Positions 16,906 through 25,048 of a DNA stretch of 35,252 bases are shown here, piece after piece. The stretch spans positions 1 to 35,252 of the forward strand of contig VGOC01000027.1 of NCBI GenBank assembly GCA_016865865.1, written 5' to 3'. This DNA comes from Chloroflexota bacterium (GTDB taxonomy: Bacteria; Chloroflexota; Anaerolineae; Anaerolineales; UBA11858). Numbering within the stretch: position 1 is the first letter of the stretch; each line of letters opens with the position of its first letter. The notes beneath the pieces were generated by a model. The model saw nothing but the letters and a program-made list of their open reading frames with translations, did not search any database and was not told the origin of the DNA. The position numbers and the translations under genes are program-made.

Positions 16906-17556
16906 GTGTTAGCAGTATTGTTAATCACAGGTGGTTACCTGCTGGGATCGATTCCCTCGGCGTATTGGGCTGGTCGCTGGATCAAGGGGATTGATCTGCG
17001 CCAGTACGGCAGCGGCACCGTCAGCGGCTCGATGGTCTGGGAGCATGTCGCCCGGTGGGCTATTTTCCCGGTTGGAATCTTCGACATCGCGAAAGCCGCT
17101 CTGCCAACCTGGCTGGGATTGGAACTCGATTTGGGGGAGAACATCGCCGCTGCCGCAGGTCTGGCAGCAGTCGTAGGCCATAACTGGCCGATTTATCTGG
17201 GCTTCAAGGGTGGACGGGGATTGAGTCCCTTTATAGGTGTTCTGTTGATCATTTTCCCCTGGGGCTTCCCATGGATGCTGGCTTTCCTCGCAATTGGTTT
17301 CTTGTTAGGAGACTCAGCCCCATGGGCCTTAGCAAGTCTTGGCACGCTGCCTCTACCTGCTTACTGGCTGGATAAGCTCGCCACGGTCTCCTTCGCCGCG
17401 GGGAGTATGCTGCTGGTGACTTTGGGCAAACGGTTAGAAGCCAACGGTAGACCGCTGCCACCCCCTGGCATCGAGCGTCGCCAGGTGCTGCTGCGGCGCT
17501 TGATTCTCGACCGCGATATCCTCTCCCACACCGAATGGATCAACCGCCAGCCTTGA
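16906..17556 (+). CDS. plsY: Glycerol-3-phosphate acyltransferase PlsY family
   Basis: GYLLGSIPSAYWAGRWIKGIDLRQYGSGTVSGSMV, VVGHNWPIYLGFKGGRGLSPFIGVLL; GTG start. Confidence 0.88.
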   Translation: MLAVLLITGGYLLGSIPSAYWAGRWIKGIDLRQYGSGTVSGSMVWEHVARWAIFPVGIFDIAKAALPTWLGLELDLGENIAAAAGLAAVVGHNWPIYLGFKGGRGLSPFIGVLLIIFPWGFPWMLAFLAIGFLLGDSAPWALASLGTLPLPAYWLDKLATVSFAAGSMLLVTLGKRLEANGRPLPPPGIERRQVLLRRLILDRDILSHTEWINRQP

Positions 17557-18471
17557 ACCGCCGATCAATGACTCATCCAAGAATTCGATGATCTCCGGAA
17601 TCAGCTCATCCAATACCGGGTTTCGCACCTCGCTGTGATTAGCTCCTTCGACCAACCACATTTGTTTGGGCCGCTCAGCCAGGGCAAACAGATGATAAGC
17701 CTGCTCCTGCGTGATCCGCCGATCATCGCTGCCATGCACCAACAGCAGCGGTCGCGGCGAGATTCGAGCGATCAAATCCTGCGGGCGGACATCACAGCGG
17801 CAAAACCCTTTGCGAAACTCCGAGAACCTCATCGTTAAATCCAGAACGAATTTCGGTATCAGCGCCGGACGATTGGTCTCCCACACTTCTTCGAGCGTAG
17901 CGAAAGGCGCGACTGCTACGACCGCGCCAATATGGCGATTGCGGGCAGCGCTGATGATAATCGAGGCGGCCCCCGCAGAATGCCCGATCGCCCCAATGCG
18001 ATGAATATCTCTGGCGTCATGAAGATAGCTCACCGCCGCGTCGACATCTTTGCTTTCCTTGGCCCCATAAGTGAACCCGGTGCGGTTGCCATCGCTGCGC
18101 CCGTGACCACGATAGCTGAAGAGCAGCACGTGGTAACCGGCTTCATGCAATGGGCGAACCAGCGATAACCCGGAGCGCTGATCCCTGGATGTAGCAGGGG
18201 CGTAGATGATCGCCGGAGCATCCTGTTTGCCTGCCGGGAAGAGCCAACCCCGCAGGATCAAACCATCAGTTGTAGGGAAGGTCACTTCTTCGTAGGGAAT
18301 CCCAAGTGCATCTGTCTGGCTGGAAAAACCATAGAGAAAGATTGGGGGGATGGTGGCTGCTAATTCGCCAACCAGCGGGCTGCTCACAGCGAGCAGTGAG
18401 GTGCTCAATAGAATTGTCGAAATAATTCTCGAACCTAACACGCCTGTTTGATAAAACTCTCCAATACACAA
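17434..18471 (-). CDS. Alpha/beta hydrolase, serine aminopeptidase type; start uncertain
   Basis: LLFSYRGHGRSDG, IGAIGHSAGAASIIISAA, PRPLLLVHGSDDRRITQEQAYHLFALA, EGANHSEV. Confidence 0.85.
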   Translation of the reverse strand: MCIGEFYQTGVLGSRIISTILLSTSLLAVSSPLVGELAATIPPIFLYGFSSQTDALGIPYEEVTFPTTDGLILRGWLFPAGKQDAPAIIYAPATSRDQRSGLSLVRPLHEAGYHVLLFSYRGHGRSDGNRTGFTYGAKESKDVDAAVSYLHDARDIHRIGAIGHSAGAASIIISAARNRHIGAVVAVAPFATLEEVWETNRPALIPKFVLDLTMRFSEFRKGFCRCDVRPQDLIARISPRPLLLVHGSDDRRITQEQAYHLFALAERPKQMWLVEGANHSEVRNPVLDELIPEIIEFLDESLIGGSRLAVDPFGVGEDIAVENQAPQQHLATLDARGWQRSTVGF

Positions 18472-18473
18472 AT

Positions 18474-18499
18474 TTCGCAGGAGATTATTCTCCTGCGAA
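18474..18499. terminator. Perfect hairpin TTCGCAGGAGA-TTAT-TCTCCTGCGAA
   Basis: 11-bp perfect stem between DegV and hydrolase genes; no clear U-tract, so function uncertain. Confidence 0.45.
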
Positions 18500-18576
18500 C
18501 AGGCGGGGAGTTTACCAAGCAGATCCGATTACCGTCAAGTGAGGCGGTACGATTCTTAGAGAATACTAATATGACA

Positions 18577-18674
18577 GCGCAAGGTTGGCTGGATTATACC
18601 GAAAACCGGATCGGAAGCCCGTCCTCGGGCGCCCCAAGGACGGGGCTTGGGATCATTTTAAGGGAACCTTGCGC
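18577..18674. repeat. Palindromic element, copy B of the GGATC-AAGCCCGTCC-CGGGCG-CCC family
   Basis: Outer arms GCGCAAGGTT (18577-18586) / AACCTTGCGC (18665-18674); core 18608-18654 ggatcggaagcccgtcctcgggcgccccaaggacggggcttgggatc. Confidence 0.78.
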
Positions 18675-18687
18675 GGTAATAATAAGC

Positions 18688-19590
18688 CTATTCGTGATAA
18701 TATGCCAAACCGATAATCCCTGGGCCAGCGTGCACCCCAATGACCGGCGTCATACTGGTAATAAAAATCTCATCAGGCTGAAGTTCTTGGAGGGCCAAAT
18801 CGCGTAACCGGGCTGCCTGATCAGGCGCATCACCCTCCATCACCGCCAGGCGTAAGCCAGGTTTCCCGGCAACCCGCTCAGCCACCCAGGCGACCATTTT
18901 CTCCAAAGATCTACCCGCTCCTCGTACCCGGGCAATGGGGGCAACCAATCCATCATCACCGATGTTCAAGATTGGTTTGACATCAATCATATTTCCCAAC
19001 ATGTAAGCCAATTTCCCAATCCGCCCGCCGCGCGCCAGGTATTCCAACGTATCCAGAGTCGCCACGAAACCTGTACGAGTTCTCACATCTTTGGCGATAT
19101 CCATGACTTGCCCCAATGCGGCCCCTCGACAGGACGCCTGAGCAGCCTCGATGGCGATAAAACCCTGGGCAATGGTTGCCGTTCGGGTGTCGAAAACCCC
19201 GATTTCACGGTCGGGATACTCCTCTCGGATCATCGGCGCTGCTTCGAGAGCAGTATCATACGCGCCGCTCAGCTTGCCAGACACAGGCAGATACAAGATA
19301 GACCCTGCTCCAGCTTGTAACCGTTCCCGGAATACCTGAAGATACTCCCCTAACGAGGGGTGAGAGGTTCGAGGTAGGATACCTTCAGTGCGCATACGCT
19401 GGTAAAGCTCCGTCGGGGTGATATCCACTTCGTCCCGGAAGGTCGCATCTTCCACGAGGACCGAAAAAGGCACCACCGAGATTCCCAATTCGCCCGCCAC
19501 TGTCGCGGGGACTTGCGCAACACTGTCGGTCACCACCGCGACTTTGCCATCATCAATGTATTGTGAAAGAGAGTGAGTAGTCATATGCAT
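18688..19590 (-). CDS. DegV family fatty-acid-binding protein
   Basis: VAVVTDSVAQVPATVAGELGISVVPFSVLVEDATFRDEVDITPTELYQRMR, TSHPSLGEYLQVF, SGKLSGAYDTA. Confidence 0.93.
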   Translation of the reverse strand: MHMTTHSLSQYIDDGKVAVVTDSVAQVPATVAGELGISVVPFSVLVEDATFRDEVDITPTELYQRMRTEGILPRTSHPSLGEYLQVFRERLQAGAGSILYLPVSGKLSGAYDTALEAAPMIREEYPDREIGVFDTRTATIAQGFIAIEAAQASCRGAALGQVMDIAKDVRTRTGFVATLDTLEYLARGGRIGKLAYMLGNMIDVKPILNIGDDGLVAPIARVRGAGRSLEKMVAWVAERVAGKPGLRLAVMEGDAPDQAARLRDLALQELQPDEIFITSMTPVIGVHAGPGIIGLAYYHE

Positions 19591-19782
19591 TAGCGAACCT
19601 CGATTATTACGAAGTTATCCTCTCCAAGACTGAGCCAGGTGTGTATGCGATTATATCCTATGAATCCACTGCAGAATCCTCGTTCATGTGTTTTTTCAGT
19701 GAACTGATCTTAAGTCTATACCAAACTCTGTCCCATTGAAGTAAAATTAGGGGCGTTTCGTATCGAATGAAGAGAGACCCGA

Positions 19783-19830
19783 AAAAGGGTGGGCGTGGGC
19801 GGGCGCATCCCTCCACACCTCTTTTCCGGG
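19783..19830. repeat. G-rich quasi-palindrome CCCGAAAAAGGGTGGGCG...CTCTTTTCCGGG upstream of terC-like gene
   Basis: acccgaaaaagggtgggcgtgggcgggcgcatccctccacacctcttttccggg; shares ends with the 7544-7600 hairpin. Confidence 0.5.
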
Positions 19831-19860
19831 AATTTTTCGACTTTCAAGAAGGAATATTTT

Positions 19861-20613
19861 ATGGAGTGGCTAGCTAGTCCTGAAACCTGGATTGCCCTAC
19901 TAACGCTGACGGCCCTGGAAATCGTCCTCGGCATAGACAATATCATCTTCATCTCCATTCTAGCCGGAAAACTTCCCGCGCATCAACAAAAGAAGGGCCG
20001 TCTGATCGGCCTGATCATGGCTATGCTGACGCGCATCTTGCTGCTCTTCTCTCTCGCCTGGCTCACTAGACTCACCGACCCCTTTTTCCACGTGTTCGGA
20101 CATGGTGTATCGGGAAGAGACATCATCTTGATCGTCGGCGGCTTGTTCCTACTAGCCAAAAGCACTGTGGAGATCCATGAAAGACTGGAAGGCAAAGAAG
20201 GAGAAGCCTCTGCCAGGGTGAAAGCATCTTTTACTGCGGTTGTCATCCAGATCATGCTTTTGGATATCGTCTTTTCCCTGGACTCGGTGATCACGGCCGT
20301 GGGTATGGCCAACCAACTGGCCGTAATGGTAACAGCGGTGATCATCGCCGTGCTGATTATGCTCTACGCGTCCGGGCCGATTAACAGCTACGTCAATGAT
20401 CGGCCAACGCTGAAAATCCTGGCCTTGAGCTTCTTACTGCTGATCGGCGTCAACCTGGTGGCGGATGGCCTGGGTTTCCACATTCCCAAAGGCTACACCT
20501 ACTTCGCCATGGGCTTCTCCTTCTTCGTCGAGATGCTCAACCAGCGCCTGCGCGAACGAAAAGAACATCCCATTCAACTGCGGCGGGCTTACATCGAAGA
20601 GGAATCTTCATGA
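19861..20613 (+). CDS. TerC family integral membrane protein
   Basis: LEIVLGIDNIIFISILAGKLP, IMLLDIVFSLDSVITAVGMANQ, FSFFVEMLNQR. Confidence 0.93.
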   Translation: MEWLASPETWIALLTLTALEIVLGIDNIIFISILAGKLPAHQQKKGRLIGLIMAMLTRILLLFSLAWLTRLTDPFFHVFGHGVSGRDIILIVGGLFLLAKSTVEIHERLEGKEGEASARVKASFTAVVIQIMLLDIVFSLDSVITAVGMANQLAVMVTAVIIAVLIMLYASGPINSYVNDRPTLKILALSFLLLIGVNLVADGLGFHIPKGYTYFAMGFSFFVEMLNQRLRERKEHPIQLRRAYIEEESS

Positions 20614-21716
20614 GCAATACCAGGCATCCTCTAAAACAGATATCCGTTGTCCTGGTCAATATTGCTGCGGTAGGATTGGTTTTCGTAGCAGCGCTTTTGG
20701 GATGGGATCGCCTTAGAGCGCGAGGATCAACCCCACCCCCCGCGCAGCCCCTCCCCCTCGAGGTCTCACCCACACCCAAACAGGAGATTCAAGCCGACGT
20801 TCAGGTTGGTCTGCCAGCCCTGGCATCTGACTCGCCCCCAAAGGTCTACGGCATCACGCGCATCGCTTCCATGGATACGACAATCCCCACCCGCCCCCGC
20901 GTTGACGTGACCACCTATACAGTCGAGTTGGGCGACAGCCTCTTCAGCATCGCCGATCAATTCAACCTCAAAGCAGAGACGATCCTATGGGGCAATTTCG
21001 ATATCTTAGAGGACAACCCGCATTTGCTCAACGCCGGGCAAGTGCTCAATATTCTGCCCGTCAATGGCACCTATTACCAGTGGCAAGAGGGAGATAATCT
21101 GAGGCAGGTAGCAGATTTCTTCAAAGTCGCCCCGCAGGCGATCATCGAATACCCCGGAAACCGCTTCGACCTGACCGAGGCATCCGTAGAGAATCCCTCG
21201 ATCGAGGAAGGTACCTGGTTGATCATCCCAGGGGGAAGGCGCGCCATCAAGGATTGGGGACCTCCGGCCATCACCCGCGAGAATCCAGCCTCGGCTGCCT
21301 ACTACGGCGCAGGCCACTGTGGAGCGGTCTACGAGGGCGCGGTCGGCACATTCACCTTCCTCTGGCCGACCACCAGCCACGAGATCTCTGGCTATACGTA
21401 TGACCCCTCTGTGCACCCCGCCATAGACATCGCTGGCCAGGAAGGCAACCCCATCTACGCTACCGATAACGGCGTGGTGGTTTACGCCGGCTGGAGCGAT
21501 TATGGCTACGGCTACCTGATCGTCATTGACCACGGCACAGGATGGCAATCAGCCTACGCGCACCTGAGCGCGGTGGGCGTATCCTGCGGGCAGAGCGTCT
21601 TCCAGGGCACGCTGATCGGCGCATTGGGAAACACAGGCAGATCAACCGGGGCGCACTTACACTTCGAAATGGTCTATAATGGAGCTAAGGTCAATCCGCT
21701 GAACTTCGTACAGTAA
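20610..21716 (+). CDS. LysM domain / M23 peptidoglycan endopeptidase, membrane anchored
   Basis: YTVELGDSLFSIADQFNLKAETILWGN (LysM); HPAIDIAGQEGNPIYATDNGVVVYAGW...VIDHGTGWQSAYAHLS...GRSTGAHLHFEM (M23). ATGA overlap with the TerC gene. Confidence 0.92.
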   Translation: MSNTRHPLKQISVVLVNIAAVGLVFVAALLGWDRLRARGSTPPPAQPLPLEVSPTPKQEIQADVQVGLPALASDSPPKVYGITRIASMDTTIPTRPRVDVTTYTVELGDSLFSIADQFNLKAETILWGNFDILEDNPHLLNAGQVLNILPVNGTYYQWQEGDNLRQVADFFKVAPQAIIEYPGNRFDLTEASVENPSIEEGTWLIIPGGRRAIKDWGPPAITRENPASAAYYGAGHCGAVYEGAVGTFTFLWPTTSHEISGYTYDPSVHPAIDIAGQEGNPIYATDNGVVVYAGWSDYGYGYLIVIDHGTGWQSAYAHLSAVGVSCGQSVFQGTLIGALGNTGRSTGAHLHFEMVYNGAKVNPLNFVQ

Positions 21717-21719
21717 AAC

Positions 21720-21794
21720 GTTGCGCGGGATTCATACCGCAACCAAAAGGCGACATGAATGTCGCGCTACAAGATTTGCGCGAACGAAGCAAAT
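21720..21794. repeat. Cluster of three short hairpins between LysM-M23 and PLD genes
   Basis: GTTGCG..CGCAAC (21720-21743), GCGACATGAATGTCGC (21750-21765), ATTTGC..GCAAAT (21774-21794). Confidence 0.6.
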
Positions 21795-21822
21795 GTCGAG
21801 TGGTAATATTGTAAAATGTGAA

Positions 21823-22890
21823 ATGTCTAGAATTATCGCCGCTATCCTCCTCATAACGACCATCGCCGCCTGCGTCCCTGCTGCTCCCACGACCCTCGAG
21901 CTGTTGCCGACGATCACTCCCATCGGAGATTCCGCAAGCGCGAGCGACTGGATCACGGTCTATTTCACCGACCCCGACAGCCCAGACGCGGAGAGCCACC
22001 GTGGCGGCCCCGACGAGGCGCTGGCAGTGGCCATTGATCAAGCGCGTTTCAGCGTTGATGCGGCGATGTATGATTTCAATCTGTGGGGCATCCGCGACGC
22101 CCTGATCTCCGCTCACCAGCGCGGGGCTACGGTGAGAGTAGTCACCGAGAGCGATAACCTGGACGAGATGGAAATCCAGGAGTTGATCGAAGTCGGCATC
22201 CCGGTGATCAGCGACCGCCGGGAGAGCCTGATGCATAATAAGTTCGTGGTCATAGACGAATACACAGTCTGGACCGGCTCGATGAACTACACCATCAACG
22301 ATGCATATAAGAACAACAACAATCTGCTCGAAATACGCTCCTCCCGGTTGGCCGAAAACTATCTCACCGAATTCGAGGAAATGTTCGTCGGCGACTTCTT
22401 CGGAAATCATGTCGTTGCTCGAACCCCCCACCCCTCTCTGGACATCCAGGGCATACGCCTCGACAATTACTTTTCCCCCGATGATGGCGTCGCAGCCGAG
22501 ATCATCGAACTAATCCGTAGCGCGGAAGAGAGTATCTACTTCTTGATCTTTTCCTTCACCTCCGACGATATCGCTGCAGCGCTCATAGAAAAAGCCGGGC
22601 AGGGAGTTGCCGTATCCGGCGTGTTCGATGAAGGGCAGTATCGCTCCAACCGCGGCGCCGAGTTCGATCATCTGCGCGAGGCCGGGCTAGATGTGCGCCT
22701 GGACGGCAACCCCCGTAACATGCACCATAAGGTCTTCGTCATAGATAAGCAGATCGTCATCACCGGCTCCTATAATTTCAGCGCTTCGGCGGAAGAGAGT
22801 AACGATGAGAATACGCTGGTGATCTACGACGCTGAGGTCGCCGCGCTGTACCTGGCAGAGTTCGAGCGTGTGCTTGCAAACGCAAAGTAA
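21823..22890 (+). CDS. Phospholipase D-like lipoprotein with two HKD motifs
   Basis: Lipobox IAAC; MHNKFVVIDEYTVWTGSMNYT and MHHKVFVIDKQIVITGSYNFSASAEESNDEN. Confidence 0.92.
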   Translation: MSRIIAAILLITTIAACVPAAPTTLELLPTITPIGDSASASDWITVYFTDPDSPDAESHRGGPDEALAVAIDQARFSVDAAMYDFNLWGIRDALISAHQRGATVRVVTESDNLDEMEIQELIEVGIPVISDRRESLMHNKFVVIDEYTVWTGSMNYTINDAYKNNNNLLEIRSSRLAENYLTEFEEMFVGDFFGNHVVARTPHPSLDIQGIRLDNYFSPDDGVAAEIIELIRSAEESIYFLIFSFTSDDIAAALIEKAGQGVAVSGVFDEGQYRSNRGAEFDHLREAGLDVRLDGNPRNMHHKVFVIDKQIVITGSYNFSASAEESNDENTLVIYDAEVAALYLAEFERVLANAK

Positions 22891-22965
22891 GCAAGGAATA
22901 GAAAATATACCTCGTCTACCTGTTACCCTACCCACCGAACACACACCCAAAACGGAGAACCGATC

Positions 22966-23292
22966 ATGTACTTCTACGATCCTTCCGAACGCCCCTCCAA
23001 AGTACTCGCCCCCGGCATCCATGCGCGCACATTTTGGGGCAAAAAGATGCTCATCGCCGCCGTTGACCTCGACCCCAACACGCGCCTGCCCCGCCACAGT
23101 CATCCTCATGAACAACTTGGCAATGTCATTCAGGGTCAGATGGAACTAACCATTGGCGAGGAAACTCGCTTGCTGCAACCTGGCGATGTATACATCATCC
23201 CCGGCGGCGTAGAGCACGAAGCCCACACCTTCGATGAAGCCGTCAAAGTGATTGATGTTTTCAGTCCGGCGCGGGAAGAGTACAAATACTAG
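22966..23292 (+). CDS. Cupin domain protein
   Basis: LPRHSHPHEQLGNVIQGQMELTIGEETRLLQPGDVYIIPGGVEHEAHTF. Confidence 0.88.
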   Translation: MYFYDPSERPSKVLAPGIHARTFWGKKMLIAAVDLDPNTRLPRHSHPHEQLGNVIQGQMELTIGEETRLLQPGDVYIIPGGVEHEAHTFDEAVKVIDVFSPAREEYKY

Positions 23293-23362
23293 ATCGTAAA
23301 AGAAACTGGGCTACTTAGCCTTTCGCCTCGATCCGAAGGATGCCGAAACCCCGGACTCGAAG

Positions 23363-25048
23363 ATGCAGCTACCCGACAGCTCCCAACCCAAAAAGAGCAC
23401 AGATTTAAGCGCTGTATACGAGATCATCCTCCTGATCTGGCTTTCGATCTTCGCCTTCCAGATGACCTTCAGGGCTGGTGAGCGGGGTTTCTTCGCCTTC
23501 GACCAGGCGATTGTTTTCGATGGCGGCTACCGCGTATACTCCGGACAAATCCCCTATAAAGATTTCCTGATCCCCTTTGGCCCGGTGACATTCTGGCTGC
23601 AGGGCGCAATCTTCGGGGTGTTCGGAGTTAATTATGCCAGCTATATTCTCAGCGCGGCGCTCGTCAATACGCTAATCACCGGGGGAAGTTATTATCTGTT
23701 GCGAAAACTCTTTCCACAACCAAAAATCGTCGCATACCTGGGATGTCTCCTCACGGCGGTCTGGTTTTATCCCCCCTTCGGGACGCCCTGGCCTGATCAG
23801 ACCGCTTTCTTCTTTTCGTTTGCCGCCCTGCTCGTTTCGATCGTTGGGCTGCTCAGCAATCAACGATCGAATAGGAGGGAACTGATTCTTTTCACTTCAT
23901 CGGGGCTGCTATCCTTCGTCGCATTCATCAGTAAACAAAACGCTGGGGCCTTTTTCGTACCGGTTTTAGCCCTGCTGTTCTTCGTGGCAAATCCAGGCTC
24001 TCTACGGAACAGCGCCAAAGGATTCGGCCTCTTCTCGCTGGGCTGGCTTGGTGGACTCGTCGTTTTCGGCCTCTGGCTCTTGACCAAATCAGACCTGGGA
24101 CTCTTCTTGAGATATTTTTTCGAAATCCCTGCCTCAGAGGTCAGCGCGGACCGAATGCCAGGCAATTTCTTGGAGGTCATCCAGACCGTTTTCATGGGCG
24201 AGGGGCTTCCCCCCATCGTCTTGCTGACGGTCTTCTCTTCCTTCGTGGCTATCATGCTGCTTGGTTTCGAGGCAAGGTCGTCTAAAAATCGCCAGCTCGA
24301 TGACAAACACCGTTTAATCTCCATCACCCTCGCGCCCTCGCTATTCTTGTACCACAACATCTTCCTGGGGACCTCCAACAACCAACCAGAGAACTCTATC
24401 CCCTTCGTTGGCCTGATCGCCGCGATCAGCTTTGGTTTGCTGCTCACCACTCGAAAAATACCGCTCGGACAATCGCCCAAATCCTGGGACATCGCCAGAG
24501 TTTTGGCAAAGGATTTCTCTCTGTTCGTCATTCTCGGCCTGTCTGCAGCGGCGTTCTGGCTTGGCGCAAACATAGCCATCTCTCGGGCGGTTCATGGCAT
24601 CTTCCAGGGAGCAACATTCCCGCACACGTTGACAAACGATAGACTCTCGGCGCTGAAATGGGGTGAGCCAACCCGCATCCAAAGACGCATCCCCCCCGAA
24701 GACATTAATCAACTGGTCAATTATCTGGAAACACGGGACGAAAATTTCTTCGTCTTTCCCGATTTCACCATCTTCTATGGGGTGCTGGATGCGCCGTCGC
24801 CACAACCTCTGGTCTGGTTTCACCCCGGATTGACTTACTCGAAAGCATACGATCCCGAACTCGATGCCTGGATCGTTTCCGATTTGAAAGAGAATCAAGT
24901 TAGAATCATCGTCATCGAAGAAAATTCCTGGTTCCTCACACAAGAAAGGCTTGACGATTTTCCTCGCCTCGAAACTTTCCTCACCGACCACTTCAGGCTA
25001 GAGAGACAAATAGGTAATTTCATCATCTATGTGCAAAAAGATCACTGA
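23363..25048 (+). CDS. Multi-TM GT-C/ArnT-like putative glycosyltransferase
   Basis: AFDQAIVFDGGYRVYSGQIPYKDFLIPFGPVTFWLQGAIFGVFG; many TM segments; soluble C-terminus. Confidence 0.65.
   Translation: MQLPDSSQPKKSTDLSAVYEIILLIWLSIFAFQMTFRAGERGFFAFDQAIVFDGGYRVYSGQIPYKDFLIPFGPVTFWLQGAIFGVFGVNYASYILSAALVNTLITGGSYYLLRKLFPQPKIVAYLGCLLTAVWFYPPFGTPWPDQTAFFFSFAALLVSIVGLLSNQRSNRRELILFTSSGLLSFVAFISKQNAGAFFVPVLALLFFVANPGSLRNSAKGFGLFSLGWLGGLVVFGLWLLTKSDLGLFLRYFFEIPASEVSADRMPGNFLEVIQTVFMGEGLPPIVLLTVFSSFVAIMLLGFEARSSKNRQLDDKHRLISITLAPSLFLYHNIFLGTSNNQPENSIPFVGLIAAISFGLLLTTRKIPLGQSPKSWDIARVLAKDFSLFVILGLSAAAFWLGANIAISRAVHGIFQGATFPHTLTNDRLSALKWGEPTRIQRRIPPEDINQLVNYLETRDENFFVFPDFTIFYGVLDAPSPQPLVWFHPGLTYSKAYDPELDAWIVSDLKENQVRIIVIEENSWFLTQERLDDFPRLETFLTDHFRLERQIGNFIIYVQKDH

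Noticed and set aside
19640-19860. yybP-ykoY-type manganese riboswitch upstream of the TerC gene
   Set aside because: TerC genes often carry this leader, but I could not find the conserved motifs; the region instead holds a G-rich quasi-palindrome.
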